From: Paenibacillus sambharensis | Lineage (GTDB): Bacteria; Bacillota; Bacilli; Paenibacillales; Paenibacillaceae | Direction of reading: 5' to 3' | Assembly: GCF_003233845.1 (NCBI RefSeq) | Contig: NZ_QKRB01000043.1 | Location: 62,001-126,000 of the forward strand | Length of the DNA stretch: 64,000 nt | Shown: piece by piece, positions 52,758 through 62,175 of the stretch | Layout of the letters: every line of letters starts with the position of its first letter | Position numbering within the stretch: position 1 is the first letter of the stretch | Notes under the pieces: model-generated | Databases searched by the model: none | Told to the model about the DNA's origin: nothing | The model's input: only the letters and a program-made list of their open reading frames with translations | Position numbers and translations under genes: made by a program

Positions 52758-53756
52758 TTAGTCGAGCTGTTCTTCTATAGCCGTAGTTATCTGGACTCCG
52801 GACTGTTGGAAGCGTGTCATTGCCGTGTCCGCCGAAACAAGGAGTTCCGGAAGCTGTATACCGCCAGCAGCAGGAGGCTGCCCCAGCCCAAGCACACCTT
52901 CTACAGCAACAAAAACGCCTAACGCAGTAAGATGAGCCTGACCTTTGGGGTCTGTCACGATTATTCTCCTCTGTACGGGCTCCCCCGTGGTCAAGACGCC
53001 CTCGATATCGACATAGATGTCATGAGACGCTTGGCCTCCAGCACGTGTGCCTATCGAGTCTCCTTGCATGAGGTCAAAGCGTATGTCCGGGGCATGAGTG
53101 GCTGCTGCAAGGCTTGGAACGTCAAGAACGCCGAGAGGGAAACCTGTACAATCTGTTCCATCCGAAAGCCGGATTGTCCTGGCGTGCTGACGAGCGTCAA
53201 CCCACTTCCAGGCTCCTTCTTCGCGTAATAAAGCTCTGCCAAGGAATCCGCTGCTGTCTTCAGCGGTCATTGGACCAATCGGATCTTGAGGATCATAAAG
53301 CGCGGCCAGCTTGATGGATTTAATTCTGCTGAATGACTCGCTTGCTTTGACAGCGGCTGCTGTCATGACTCCCGCCTGCCAATGACCTAGCAGTACAATC
53401 GGTTTATGCGGAGGGTTTCGGAGTGCAGAGGCGGTAACCGGAGCGATGTCGTCCGCCAGCTTGGTGATGCCAATATGAGCTATTCGCATGGCTGAGGCGG
53501 CGTTAATCAAGGAGTCGGTTGGATCCTTCAAGGCAGCGATGATAAGATCGACATGCCCGATTGCATCAAGACTTCCCAAGTCGTCTATATCGAGACGGGC
53601 TGTTCTGGCATTACCCAATTGCTCTGCAAGCTCTCTCCCCCGCTCAGGGTTACGCCCAGCGAGGATAAGCTCGATATCCCTGTATTCCGTTCTAATCTGC
53701 CTGGCTATTGAACGGCCGATTAATCCATAACCTCCAGCGATTAAAATACTTTTCAT
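52758..53756 (-). CDS. Saccharopine-dehydrogenase-like NAD(P)-binding protein
   Basis: 332 residues. An N-terminal Rossmann motif (ILIAGGYGLIGRSIARQI) and a short-chain-like stretch (LILAGRNPERGRELAEQL) fit the saccharopine dehydrogenase-like/YwnB-type NAD(P)-binding group. The C-terminal ~200 residues show no motif I can assign. Substrate and pathway are unknown. It is a single gene on the minus strand, convergent with the wall hydrolase. Confidence 0.7.
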   Translation of the reverse strand: MKSILIAGGYGLIGRSIARQIRTEYRDIELILAGRNPERGRELAEQLGNARTARLDIDDLGSLDAIGHVDLIIAALKDPTDSLINAASAMRIAHIGITKLADDIAPVTASALRNPPHKPIVLLGHWQAGVMTAAAVKASESFSRIKSIKLAALYDPQDPIGPMTAEDSSGFLGRALLREEGAWKWVDARQHARTIRLSDGTDCTGFPLGVLDVPSLAAATHAPDIRFDLMQGDSIGTRAGGQASHDIYVDIEGVLTTGEPVQRRIIVTDPKGQAHLTALGVFVAVEGVLGLGQPPAAGGIQLPELLVSADTAMTRFQQSGVQITTAIEEQLD

Positions 53757-54058
53757 TCCTATGCCTCCATTCTATTAATAAGAATGTAATCAGCATACAG
53801 CGGTATGCAGCTTATAGGAATGATGGAAGATGCAAGATAGTTGCTCAAATGCGAGCAGGGAGCCGCTTACCATCTGTTTTCCCAATTCTATGTGTCTATC
53901 TCCAGCTGTTGTACTGAAGCTGCATACACAGTATCATTAAGACAAGTGCTTTCAAACATCGGGTATCAGTCATACAGCAGTTAATCGGATTGCGTTAGGC
54001 CCCTTAGCCCTTAATTAAGCAGGTCGGGAACACATTATGCAGGTAAGGAGCGATACAT
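53757..54058. other. Gene-free stretch
   Basis: No credible coding sequence or strong hairpin is visible. It must contain the divergent promoters of its two neighbours; an AAGGAGCG ribosome binding site ends it. Confidence 0.35.
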
Positions 54059-54988
54059 ATGGAAGCGTATTTATTTGTTCATTTTAAGGAAAAGACGACG
54101 CCGGATGGCGAGCAGGTATATTTTGCGCTGAGCAGGGACGGATTTAACTGGGAGCAGGTAAATGACGGCCAGCCGGTTCTCTGGAGCGAGAAAGGCGAGA
54201 AGGGTGTCAGAGACCATACGATTGTGCGGACCAAGGAGGGCAAGTTCTACATCCTTGCAACTGACCTGAGTCTTGCCAACTGCTTTAACACCAAATACAA
54301 GGGAGACTGGGCCAACATCGGTCGCGAGGGGAGCAAATGCCTTTCCATGTGGGAGTCGGATGACCTGGTGAATTGGTCGGAGCAGAGGCTGATTGAGCTT
54401 GGTGATGAGGATTTTGGCTGTCTGTGGGCGCCGGATGTCATCTATGATACGAAGAATGAGGATTACGTGCTGCATTGGTCCTCGTCCCATGCCTCCAATA
54501 ACTATGGGAATAAGGCCATTTACTATACGCGGACCAAGGATTTCAAGAGCTTCACAACCCCGCAGATGCTGTGCCGGAAGGATGACAGCGGAATTATTGA
54601 TTCTGCCATCTACGAGGAGAATGGGGTATTCTACCGTTTCCTGAAGAGTGAGAAGAATCCGGAGGGAATCATCCTGCAGAAGGGAAATACACTCACCGGT
54701 GAATATACGAGAATAGAAGCCTTTGATGAGGAAATGGCCAAGCTGGGCCATCCTGCGTATGAGGCCCCTACGGCATTCAAGCTCAGTGACGGCAGATGGT
54801 GCCTGATGCTGGATTTCTTCGGTGTCGTAGGTGAGGGGCAGGGTTATGTCCCGTTCATTGCGGAAGACATCTCCACGGGCCGTTTTATCCGCTCGGACGC
54901 AAGCTTCACGTTCCCTTACCGCTTCAAGCACGGTACGGTTCTCTCCATCACGATGGACGAGTACGATCGAATCAGGAACTGGAAATAA
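54059..54988 (+). CDS. Glycoside hydrolase family 43-like protein
   Basis: 309 residues of five-bladed propeller type. A GH43-like set of acidic residues is visible: VRDHTIVR (base Asp), CLWAPDVIYD, GIIDSAIYEENG and HPAYEAPTAFKLSDG (acid Glu). There is no signal peptide, so it is probably cytoplasmic, acting on imported oligosaccharides such as arabino- or xylo-oligosaccharides (substrate not determinable). AAGGAGCG precedes the ATG. Confidence 0.8.
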   Translation: MEAYLFVHFKEKTTPDGEQVYFALSRDGFNWEQVNDGQPVLWSEKGEKGVRDHTIVRTKEGKFYILATDLSLANCFNTKYKGDWANIGREGSKCLSMWESDDLVNWSEQRLIELGDEDFGCLWAPDVIYDTKNEDYVLHWSSSHASNNYGNKAIYYTRTKDFKSFTTPQMLCRKDDSGIIDSAIYEENGVFYRFLKSEKNPEGIILQKGNTLTGEYTRIEAFDEEMAKLGHPAYEAPTAFKLSDGRWCLMLDFFGVVGEGQGYVPFIAEDISTGRFIRSDASFTFPYRFKHGTVLSITMDEYDRIRNWK

Positions 54989-55098
54989 GATCGAACGGCA
55001 GCCGGCCTGTGAGGAACAGGATCGCCTGCCATTATTCTATTCCGTGGATATGTGACAGTAGAATACGAAATTTTTAATTATGGAACGGGGTTCTATTC

Positions 55099-56073
55099 AT
55101 GAAGCTGAATGTTCAATATTCCACGTTTGATACGCAGGCTGTTAAAGATTTTATCCAGGAGCAGTATACGATTGGAACCGTGACTCGCTGCCATTATCTG
55201 CTTAGAGGCATGAATGACACCTATCTTATTGAAACCGAACGAGGGCCATACATATTTCGGATATACCGGAGCAGCTGGCGTTATGATTATGAAACGGTAG
55301 CGTTTGAGCTCGAGCTGTTAAACTATGTCCACAGGACCGGGGTTCGTGTTTCACTGCCTGTTGAAACCAGGGATAAGAATGACATTCACGAGCTGGAGGC
55401 CCCTGAAGGGGTCCGTTTTGGGGTGCTGTTTACATGGGCGAAGGGGACGGCGATCGATATGGAGGCTGAGGAAATGTGCTGCAGGTTTGGCAGGGAAGCT
55501 GCAGAGCTTCACAGCCGTGCCTCAGAATTCCGTCCCCAAAGCCGCCGTCCTGACTTAGACCTGCATTATCTGGTTGACGAGCCGCTAAAGCTCATTCGCA
55601 AGCATATGCAGGATCGGCCTTCCGAACTGGACAGGGTGGAGAGGATCGCCAGCACACTGAAGAACAGAGTGAAGGAATTCAGCGGCTTGGACTGGGGAAT
55701 ATGTCACGGCGACTTGCACGGTGCCAACGCTCATATCGACCAGAATGAGGTAACACATTTTGATTTTGACCTTTGCGGATATGGCTGGCGGGCTTACGAG
55801 CTGGCTGTATTCCGGTTCACGCTTGAGCTTAGGTATGAAGAGGACAAGGAGGTAGAGCGGAGATGGCAGGCTTTTCTGGATGGCTACCGGTCATTGCGGA
55901 ACATTCAAGAGTGTGATATTGCGGCCGTTCCCGTGTTTGTTGGCATAAGACGGCTGTGGCTGATGAGCTTGAGCCTGGAGCATTTCCGCGATCTGGACCT
56001 TACCGGCCCGGTTGGTACGGAGGAGAAGTACTACCAGGAAGAACTGAAGGGCTTTGAGAAGCTCGGTCTTTGA
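55099..56073 (+). CDS. APH/SrkA-like phosphotransferase
   Basis: 324 residues of the APH superfamily, close in pattern to SrkA/YihE and homoserine-kinase type II proteins. N-lobe IFRIYRSSWR, catalytic loop CHGDLHGANAH (His203, Asp205) and THFDFDLCGYG (metal Asp). It phosphorylates a small molecule or protein of unknown identity. The ribosome binding site is weak (ACGGGG). A terminator follows. Confidence 0.82.
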   Translation: MKLNVQYSTFDTQAVKDFIQEQYTIGTVTRCHYLLRGMNDTYLIETERGPYIFRIYRSSWRYDYETVAFELELLNYVHRTGVRVSLPVETRDKNDIHELEAPEGVRFGVLFTWAKGTAIDMEAEEMCCRFGREAAELHSRASEFRPQSRRPDLDLHYLVDEPLKLIRKHMQDRPSELDRVERIASTLKNRVKEFSGLDWGICHGDLHGANAHIDQNEVTHFDFDLCGYGWRAYELAVFRFTLELRYEEDKEVERRWQAFLDGYRSLRNIQECDIAAVPVFVGIRRLWLMSLSLEHFRDLDLTGPVGTEEKYYQEELKGFEKLGL

Positions 56074-56096
56074 ATAGATTCAGTTGAGGGTACAGG

Positions 56097-56126
56097 CAAA
56101 CGCAGCCGCTCTGGCTGCGTTTGTTC
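56097..56126. terminator. Bidirectional terminator
   Basis: CAAACGCAGCC / GGCTGCGTTTG, perfect 11-bp stem with GCTCT loop, between convergent genes; T stretches flank it on the + side (TTGTTCGTTT). Confidence 0.75.
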
Positions 56127-56128
56127 GT

Positions 56129-56668
56129 TTAAGCCTTAGCCTGACGCGGCCAAATGAAGTACGTAATGGTAATGATGAGATCGATGCCGAGTACGACTGT
56201 CCATATCCGCCAGACGTTCACCAAAGCCTCCGTTCGGGCAGGATCTTGAATGGTGAAGACCAGCAGGGCGAGCAGCCCGGCGCCGATCAGATAAGCTAGA
56301 ACATGCCGGAACCAGCCCTTCAAGTAATGGCGCGCATAGTCTATTCCATACCTCTTGGCGGGCAGGGAATCCTCTTTCAGAACATAATGCTTAAACCGGA
56401 CATCAGCCCATTGAATCATGCTCTTGCCAAATGCGATGGACACCCCAATGTAGACAGCAGCCACGGCATGGGCGGTAGTAGCAGCAGCCCCGCGGTACAA
56501 ATCCACCCCTGTTATGATGAGCAGAATTAGATCAATGACGGGGGTTAAGTAAAGCAGGAACAGACCGGCCTTATCCAGCTTGAATACATAACGGGCGAGC
56601 AGTCCCAATATAATGACGACCCAGAAGGCAACCTCGCAAGCGACGATAATCCAGGCAATGAAGCTCAA
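56129..56668 (-). CDS. Multi-pass membrane protein (YmcC-like)
   Basis: About 179 residues with five or six hydrophobic helices (for example WIIVACEVAFWVVIILGLLA, LFLLYLTPVIDLILLIITGV, VLAYLIGAGLLALLVF). It resembles the uncharacterised Bacillus YmcC family. The TTG at 56668 has AGAGGTG six bases upstream; a GTG three codons earlier is the alternative. It is divergent from a TetR-type regulator, and a matching operator lies in its promoter region, so it is probably that regulator's target. Confidence 0.72.
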   Translation of the reverse strand: MSFIAWIIVACEVAFWVVIILGLLARYVFKLDKAGLFLLYLTPVIDLILLIITGVDLYRGAAATTAHAVAAVYIGVSIAFGKSMIQWADVRFKHYVLKEDSLPAKRYGIDYARHYLKGWFRHVLAYLIGAGLLALLVFTIQDPARTEALVNVWRIWTVVLGIDLIITITYFIWPRQAKA

Positions 56669-56688
56669 ACCAGACACCTCTTTCTTTT

Positions 56689-56749
56689 TAGTACAGTTGT
56701 ATCACAAAAGCCATCTTAGCATGCGGATTATTTTAATACAAGTGTATTA
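56689..56749. promoter_or_regulatory. Two TetR-type operators in the divergent region
   Basis: TAATACA-AG-TGTATTA (56734-56749) is a perfect 16-bp palindrome; TAGTACA-GT-TGTATCA (56689-56704) is a second copy with the same half-site TA(A/G)TACA. One lies close to each divergent start codon, suggesting the regulator controls both itself and the membrane protein. Confidence 0.7.
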
Positions 56750-56789
56750 TTTAATTGTGGCAGCACACCCGGTATGCTAAAATGCTGCT

Positions 56790-57380
56790 ATGCCTAAAAA
56801 TGTGAATCACGAGGAAAAGAAGGATCAGATTGCAGAAGCGGCTTGGCGGGTTATTCTCAATCACGGCATGGAAGGGGCGAGTGTAAGGAATATTGCTGTT
56901 GAAGCTGGGATTTCTGTGGGGGCGCTTCGCCATTATTTTGCCACGCAGGATGAACTTCTGGTCTATGCCATGACGCTTGTTACGGAGAAAGTAAAGGAAC
57001 GGGTTGAGCATATAGCGGCCTTAGACCTGCCTCCCCAAGAGAAAGTGATCAAGATCTTATGCGAGATTGTTCCGCTTAACAAGCAGACGATGACCGAGAT
57101 GGAAGTATGGTTTTCGTTCATTATTCATCTCAGGCATAAAGGGGACAGGTTTGCCCTGCAAAGCGACGGGGTCTTGAATGGTATCCGTGCAGTCGTAGAG
57201 TATTTGGATGCTAACCGGATGCTGCTGCCAGGTCTTGACCAAGCGGTGGAAACAGAGCGTCTATATGCACTGGTTGACGGGATTGCACTCCATGCGATGC
57301 TAGAGCCTCAGCGGCTGAAGCGTGAGCAGATCGTTGCCGTTCTGACCCGGCATATCCAGTCCATCTGCAAGGAGGCGTAA
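56790..57380 (+). CDS. TetR-family transcriptional regulator
   Basis: 196 residues. N-terminal TetR HTH (IAEAAWRVILNHGMEGASVRNIAVEAGISVGALRHYFATQDELLVYAM) and a C-terminal ligand/dimer domain resembling the BetI/PfmR-type TetR_C_6. It probably represses itself and the divergent membrane protein through the operators at 56689-56749. No Shine-Dalgarno-like site stands out before the ATG; a leaderless or weakly translated message is possible. Confidence 0.9.
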   Translation: MPKNVNHEEKKDQIAEAAWRVILNHGMEGASVRNIAVEAGISVGALRHYFATQDELLVYAMTLVTEKVKERVEHIAALDLPPQEKVIKILCEIVPLNKQTMTEMEVWFSFIIHLRHKGDRFALQSDGVLNGIRAVVEYLDANRMLLPGLDQAVETERLYALVDGIALHAMLEPQRLKREQIVAVLTRHIQSICKEA

Positions 57381-57386
57381 CAGACT

Positions 57387-57410
57387 AAGCCGGCCCGATT
57401 GTGCCGGCTT
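57387..57410 (+). terminator. Probable terminator of the tetR gene
   Basis: AAGCCGGC / GCCGGCTT, perfect 8 bp with an 8-base loop, followed by GTTGAGTATTTG. Confidence 0.55.
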
Positions 57411-57453
57411 GTTGAGTATTTGTACAGCAAGGGAAGGCGGGCGAGCTTATCAC

Positions 57454-58536
57454 TTACTCAACCGCTGATTCAATGACCACCCTTTGATATATACTGGTCG
57501 TGCTCTCGGGTTTCTGCACAAGCAAGAACACCGACTGGGCATTCGCCTGGTATCCGGCTAGCTCATAGGACGCTGCATATGGTGCGGGTACAGCTTTGGC
57601 GATTTCCATGCCATTCGTTCGATACAATGACCATACGCTGGTATCCTTGTTCTTGAGTAACATAACATCCCCTGACAGTGAGGTTTCCCACCCTCCACCA
57701 TCGTGATCCGTAAATTGCTGCTTCACATCGTGGATGAGCCTGCCGGTTGCACTGCTGTAAACCTGTAATACGGCTTGAGGTTTAGACAGGTCTGGCCAAT
57801 CTACATTAGCGGCATGGGGGCCATTATCGTGAGAGGTATGCACGATTGTTGTGGTATTAGTTGTCTTAATTGAAAAGCTGGTGTCAAAGTGGTCGATGGT
57901 AACCGCTGACTTCTTGTACAAATTAACGATGACAAGCTTATTGTGAGTAGAGGCGCCTATCTCATCCAGTGATACTTTCAATGCTACGTAAGGGTATTTG
58001 CTATAGCTGATTTCGCTTATATACTCTCCAGGATCCTTAAGATAAGAGGTGAAGTCACTTTGGATGACTGGCTTGTCCCAAGGAGCTTGATACACCTTGA
58101 ATACCTTATCTTCAAGTGTCATGATTCGTTCCGGCACCTGGTTGTAAGGCATAAGCCAACGTACAGCCGAGGTCTGCTCAGAGAGACGGATCGGATAGGA
58201 GCTGCTGCCAATCGTCTCACCATGCTGATTAAGTACCCTTTTCTCCAGACTATTGCCGCTGCGGCTCAAAATGATGAACTTGTCCGGGTTCAATACATCC
58301 GTCTGGACAATGGACTCCACGCTACGCGACCAGTCGGCCGTACTGCTCTCCATATCCCAGAGTGACACCCTGCTCCTGTCTCTATCTACGACCAGCGCTT
58401 GCCCAGAGTCGTTCACTTGCTGGATTGGTACCTGTGGCCGGTAACCATCCACCGAATCAGCAGCGTCAGCATACAAGGGTTGTTGCAGTAACAGTGAGAG
58501 AGCGGCCAAAAGGAATAGTGCGAATAATTTCTTCAT
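57454..58536 (-). CDS. Secreted protein of unknown function, propeller-like
   Basis: 360 residues with a clear signal peptide (~1-25, ending ADA). The rest lacks membrane segments and shows repeated short beta-strand patterns (ALVVDRDRSRVSLWDMES, KFIILSRSGNSLEKRVL, KVFKVYQAPWDK), suggesting a beta-propeller. No catalytic motif is evident. GGAGG precedes the ATG. Monocistronic. I cannot assign a family. Confidence 0.65.
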   Translation of the reverse strand: MKKLFALFLLAALSLLLQQPLYADAADSVDGYRPQVPIQQVNDSGQALVVDRDRSRVSLWDMESSTADWSRSVESIVQTDVLNPDKFIILSRSGNSLEKRVLNQHGETIGSSSYPIRLSEQTSAVRWLMPYNQVPERIMTLEDKVFKVYQAPWDKPVIQSDFTSYLKDPGEYISEISYSKYPYVALKVSLDEIGASTHNKLVIVNLYKKSAVTIDHFDTSFSIKTTNTTTIVHTSHDNGPHAANVDWPDLSKPQAVLQVYSSATGRLIHDVKQQFTDHDGGGWETSLSGDVMLLKNKDTSVWSLYRTNGMEIAKAVPAPYAASYELAGYQANAQSVFLLVQKPESTTSIYQRVVIESAVE

Positions 58537-58618
58537 CGTGATCCTCCAATTTTATCAACAATTACCAATTAATATTCTTTGTCAATTGCGTTTTACCTCT
58601 TTTTAAGCGAACAGCAAG

Positions 58619-58825
58619 TTATTTTGCCAAAAGTTTGACCAGCCTCTTCAGCCCTTCCGTACCCGCCATACTTCCGACTGAAGCAATCCATACATTGGAG
58701 GACAGCATTTTGACAGCCAAATAAATCCCTGTCCCGGCAGCTAAATCAACAAGGAGGAAGTTGCGGATGGAGGACGCTCGTATGGTGTAAATAACGATAA
58801 CGCTACGATTTTTTATACTCAGCAT
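58619..58825 (-). CDS. Possible small membrane-associated protein
   Basis: 68 residues from an ATG preceded by AAGGTGAG. One or two hydrophobic stretches (VIVIYTIRASSIRNFLLVDLAAG) and a basic C-terminus (LKRLVKLLAK). No family recognised; it may be spurious. Confidence 0.35.
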   Translation of the reverse strand: MLSIKNRSVIVIYTIRASSIRNFLLVDLAAGTGIYLAVKMLSSNVWIASVGSMAGTEGLKRLVKLLAK

Positions 58826-58976
58826 GGTCTCACCTTTTTTTTCTACTAACGTATGAAGGGACGGGGTTGTCATATTCACTTGAGCTGGTGTTATTAGCAG
58901 CTAAGAAGTGTGATTTGTCACGAATGGTCTATACTAGAAGGATGAATCCAATCTGCTGCTTAAGGAGTGTTAGGAT

Positions 58977-59402
58977 ATGAAGCTGAGAATGAACCCCTAT
59001 CTCGTCATGGACGGAAATGCAAGGGAAGCCATCGACTTTTATGTAAGTGCGCTTGGAGCAGAAGTGCTCGGTATTCAGTCGTTCGGTGAAATGCCGGCTA
59101 ACCCGGAATTCCCCCTTCCCGAGGGAGCGAAGGACCGGATCTCCCATGCCCTGCTTAAGGTAGGGGAGACGAATCTGATGCTGTCGGACACTTTCCCGGG
59201 TACACCGCATGAGAAGGGGAACCATGTCACGATCTGCATTACGACAGACAGCAAGGAAGCTTCGAGAACAATTTATGATGCGCTTGAAAAGGGAGGGCGC
59301 GCCAGCATGCCGCTGCAGGAGACATTCTGGAGCCCAGCCTATGGGATTGTGATTGATCAGTATGGCGTCACCTTTCATGTAACAACGGAGACCGGGCAAT
59401 AA
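58977..59402 (+). CDS. VOC-family protein (PhnB/YjdN-like)
   Basis: 141 residues. The start NPYLVMDGNAREAIDFYVSALGAEVLGIQSFGEMP and the end GIVIDQYGVTFHV mark the PhnB-like branch of the glyoxalase/VOC superfamily. Typical metal ligands of true glyoxalases are not complete, as usual in PhnB proteins, so function is unknown. Monocistronic, followed by a terminator. Confidence 0.85.
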   Translation: MKLRMNPYLVMDGNAREAIDFYVSALGAEVLGIQSFGEMPANPEFPLPEGAKDRISHALLKVGETNLMLSDTFPGTPHEKGNHVTICITTDSKEASRTIYDALEKGGRASMPLQETFWSPAYGIVIDQYGVTFHVTTETGQ

Positions 59403-59450
59403 GGGGAAGCATCCTTAATTCAGTCGGATGATTCGATCAACAATTGGGAG

Positions 59451-59482
59451 ACCGCACGGAATAACAAGTCCGGGCGGTTTTT
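59451..59482 (+). terminator. Rho-independent terminator
   Basis: ACCGCACGGA / TCCGGGCGGT, 10 bp with one mismatch, 8-base loop, then TTTTTCTT. Confidence 0.8.
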
Positions 59483-59610
59483 CTTATGGGCAGCAAGAGG
59501 AAATTGCTAACTGGCATGGAAGTACATGAGAGCGAATACGCTGCAAAGAGAGAATGCCGGGGCTCGCCTGCATAAGCTGTTTTGGCCCGGCGGGAAGGGA
59601 AGGTGGAAGC

Positions 59611-61893
59611 GTGAGACGAAAGAATTTGCTGGCCCAAACCCTTATTTCGTATCTGTTAGTGCTGCTGTTTCCGGTTATGGTGATTCTGCTGTACTACTAT
59701 CCGTCTATGGCTGACAGCGCGAAGGAGAAGGAAATGGACTGGAATGCGCATGTGACCGAGCAGTTTATGAATGCCATGGATATCTTCACACGCTACGCCT
59801 ACAATCTGCCTGCTGAGCTGGTGCAGAACCGTGAGATCAAGATGTATATGGCGGGGGAGAGCGATTATCAGCGGGTAACCATTGCAAGGGAAATGCGCAA
59901 ATACAACGCAACGGATGCTCTTATTGATAATACCCTTCTATACGTCAAGCATTTAGGCTTTATGTTCTCGAAAACCGGAAGCGCTTACAAAATGGAGGAT
60001 TTTTCACGTCCGGGTGTCGGCTATTACTACGAGAACTGGCCCGCCGAACAGATGGTGGCCGAGCTTGATAAGCTTGCAGCCCCTGCAGTCCGTCCTGTGG
60101 AAAATGTTATCGTGCCGGGCAGCAACCGGTCCAGAATGCTTACACTGCTGCTCCCGCTCCCGATTGGGGGAGCTAACCCGCCCGGCGCGGTTATGATTCT
60201 CGTCAAGGAAGAGACAATTATCAGGCTGATGAAATCGGTTTCGGAGGTATATCGGGGGAGCTTCTTCATCTTTGATGGGGATAATAACCGGCTTGTTGCC
60301 TCGGAGGAAACGCCCTATATGGGCGGCGATGATTTCCGGCAGCTGGTGGCCGGTCTAGGGAACAGCAGCTCAGGCTCAGATATCCACCGCGTCGGCGGCG
60401 AATCGTATATTGTCTCTTATACCGTATCGGACCGCAACGGCTGGAAGTACCTCAGTCTCCTTCCTGTAGCAGAGACCGTTCAGGATATCCGCATCATTCA
60501 GCGCAATACCTTCGTGCTCTTGGGACTCATCCTGCTGCTGGAGATGGTAGTGATCTATATCTCCATTCGCAAGAATTATCATCCGATCAAGCGGCTGGTT
60601 GATCTGGCACTTCACTTATTCGAACCAGCGAATTCGGACGCCAGGCCGATGAGCGAGATTGAAACCATCCGCTATGCGCTGGATGAGCTCTCCATCACGA
60701 ACAGTAAGCTTGATGAGCGGGTCAAGCGGACTCTCCCGATCATGCGGGAAAATGTACTGTATGAGCTTACTAGCGGTCATTATGCCGACTGGGATACCTT
60801 CTGCAGTGCTGCGTCCGCCTGTGAGATTATATTCAGTCACCGCTTCATTACAGTAGCGGTATTCTCCTGTGAAACCGGCGAGGAAGGGCTTGGACGAATT
60901 GCAGCGTTATGCCGTCTGCAGGAGGAGGAACTGCCGGAGGGCATTCAGGGCTTCTTCTTCCGCGGGATCTACAGCCAGGAGATGGTGCTGGTGATGTGCC
61001 ACCATGCTGAGGTGGAGCTGAAGCCGCTTCTTGAGCGAATTGGCAGGCAGCTGGAGGGACGAATGGGAATACCGGTATGGATCGGGATGGGATCAACCGC
61101 ACAAGCGGGTTCTATAGAGGGGGTTCATCTGTCTTATCTCCAGGCTGTCCGGACAACCGAGCTGCTGCGGATCGGGAAACAGTGCCAAGTGCTGGCATTC
61201 CATGAGCTTGAAGTCGCGCAGACCGGTGCAGTAACCTATTTTGCCGAGCTGCTGCAGTCGCTCGAGCTGGCCATTCTCAAGAATGATAAGGGCTTGATAG
61301 AATGCTTCACGGAACGGATTGTGGACTATATAAGCGGACGAGCGATACCCCCTTATCTGGTCCGCAGTGTATTCCTCCACACCATTAGTGTGATCTTCAA
61401 CGGATTACAGCGGTTCCGGCATGATGATGTCCGGCTGCTGCGCTTGTCCGATGCCGTTTACCGCCACCGCTATACGACCGATGAGATGGCCGGCATTCTC
61501 CGGGAGAGCAGCGGGAAGCTGTGCGCCATTATCCGCAGCACGCTGCCTGTACAAGAGCCCGGCATAATAACACGGGAAGACCTCGTTACCTATCTGGAAG
61601 AGAAGGCGGCAGACCCGGGGTTATCCCTGCAGATAGCGGCTGATTATTTCGGTATGTCGCCCTCGAACTTCAGCCACTTCTTCAAGAAGACCGTTGGTCA
61701 GAATTATAAGGAGTATCTGGACCGGCTTCGTGTACAGCGCTCCATACAGCTGCTGAGGTCAGGCACTGATACAGTGGAATCAATCGCCCAGCAGACGGGC
61801 TTCTCCAACCCGGCGAGTTATATCCGCACCTTTAAGAAGATAACGGGCACTACGCCCGGACAATACCGGGAGACCCATAGGCACGAGCTGTAA
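59611..61893 (+). CDS. Membrane-bound AraC-type regulator (YesS-like)
   Basis: 760 residues. TM1 (~9-30), an extracytoplasmic sensor (~31-300), TM2 (~305-325), a cytoplasmic linker, and a C-terminal AraC HTH (~660-755; LSLQIAADYFGMSPSNFSHFFKKTVGQNYKEYLDRLRVQR...VESIAQQTGFSNPASYIRTFKK). It is a one-component sensor that likely controls the adjacent sugar importer. The GTG at 59611 has AAGGTGG upstream and gives the usual short basic N-terminus (RRKN) before TM1. Its transporter genes follow after ~280 bases. Confidence 0.87.
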   Translation: MRRKNLLAQTLISYLLVLLFPVMVILLYYYPSMADSAKEKEMDWNAHVTEQFMNAMDIFTRYAYNLPAELVQNREIKMYMAGESDYQRVTIAREMRKYNATDALIDNTLLYVKHLGFMFSKTGSAYKMEDFSRPGVGYYYENWPAEQMVAELDKLAAPAVRPVENVIVPGSNRSRMLTLLLPLPIGGANPPGAVMILVKEETIIRLMKSVSEVYRGSFFIFDGDNNRLVASEETPYMGGDDFRQLVAGLGNSSSGSDIHRVGGESYIVSYTVSDRNGWKYLSLLPVAETVQDIRIIQRNTFVLLGLILLLEMVVIYISIRKNYHPIKRLVDLALHLFEPANSDARPMSEIETIRYALDELSITNSKLDERVKRTLPIMRENVLYELTSGHYADWDTFCSAASACEIIFSHRFITVAVFSCETGEEGLGRIAALCRLQEEELPEGIQGFFFRGIYSQEMVLVMCHHAEVELKPLLERIGRQLEGRMGIPVWIGMGSTAQAGSIEGVHLSYLQAVRTTELLRIGKQCQVLAFHELEVAQTGAVTYFAELLQSLELAILKNDKGLIECFTERIVDYISGRAIPPYLVRSVFLHTISVIFNGLQRFRHDDVRLLRLSDAVYRHRYTTDEMAGILRESSGKLCAIIRSTLPVQEPGIITREDLVTYLEEKAADPGLSLQIAADYFGMSPSNFSHFFKKTVGQNYKEYLDRLRVQRSIQLLRSGTDTVESIAQQTGFSNPASYIRTFKKITGTTPGQYRETHRHEL

Positions 61894-62002
61894 AAGAGCC
61901 GGGACGCGGGGGTAACAGTCGCTGCCGCGGCGTCCTTATACGGTTTGGCAAGCGGCAATTGTTGAAGATGCACAATAATTGAAACCCTTGTGAAACTTGA
62001 GT

Positions 62003-62016
62003 TGAAACCGCTTACC
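62003..62016 (+). promoter_or_regulatory. cre-like site before the LplA-type importer
   Basis: TGAAACCGCTTACC matches the cre consensus at 12 of 14 positions. It lies within a run of GAAAC repeats (61980, 61992, 62004) that might also be sites for the AraC-type regulator. Confidence 0.45.
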
Positions 62017-62175
62017 AAGCAGGATGGTTAAGCGCCTTCAATTATTGATAACCGCTCAATTACTGCCTGTATACGGCTGCGGCTGGAGCAGATTACAGTG
62101 TATTCACGACCGGTCATAACCTGCCGGGCCGCGGCAGCAATCTGCTGCCTACCAACAATTATAGGGGGTCATAAT

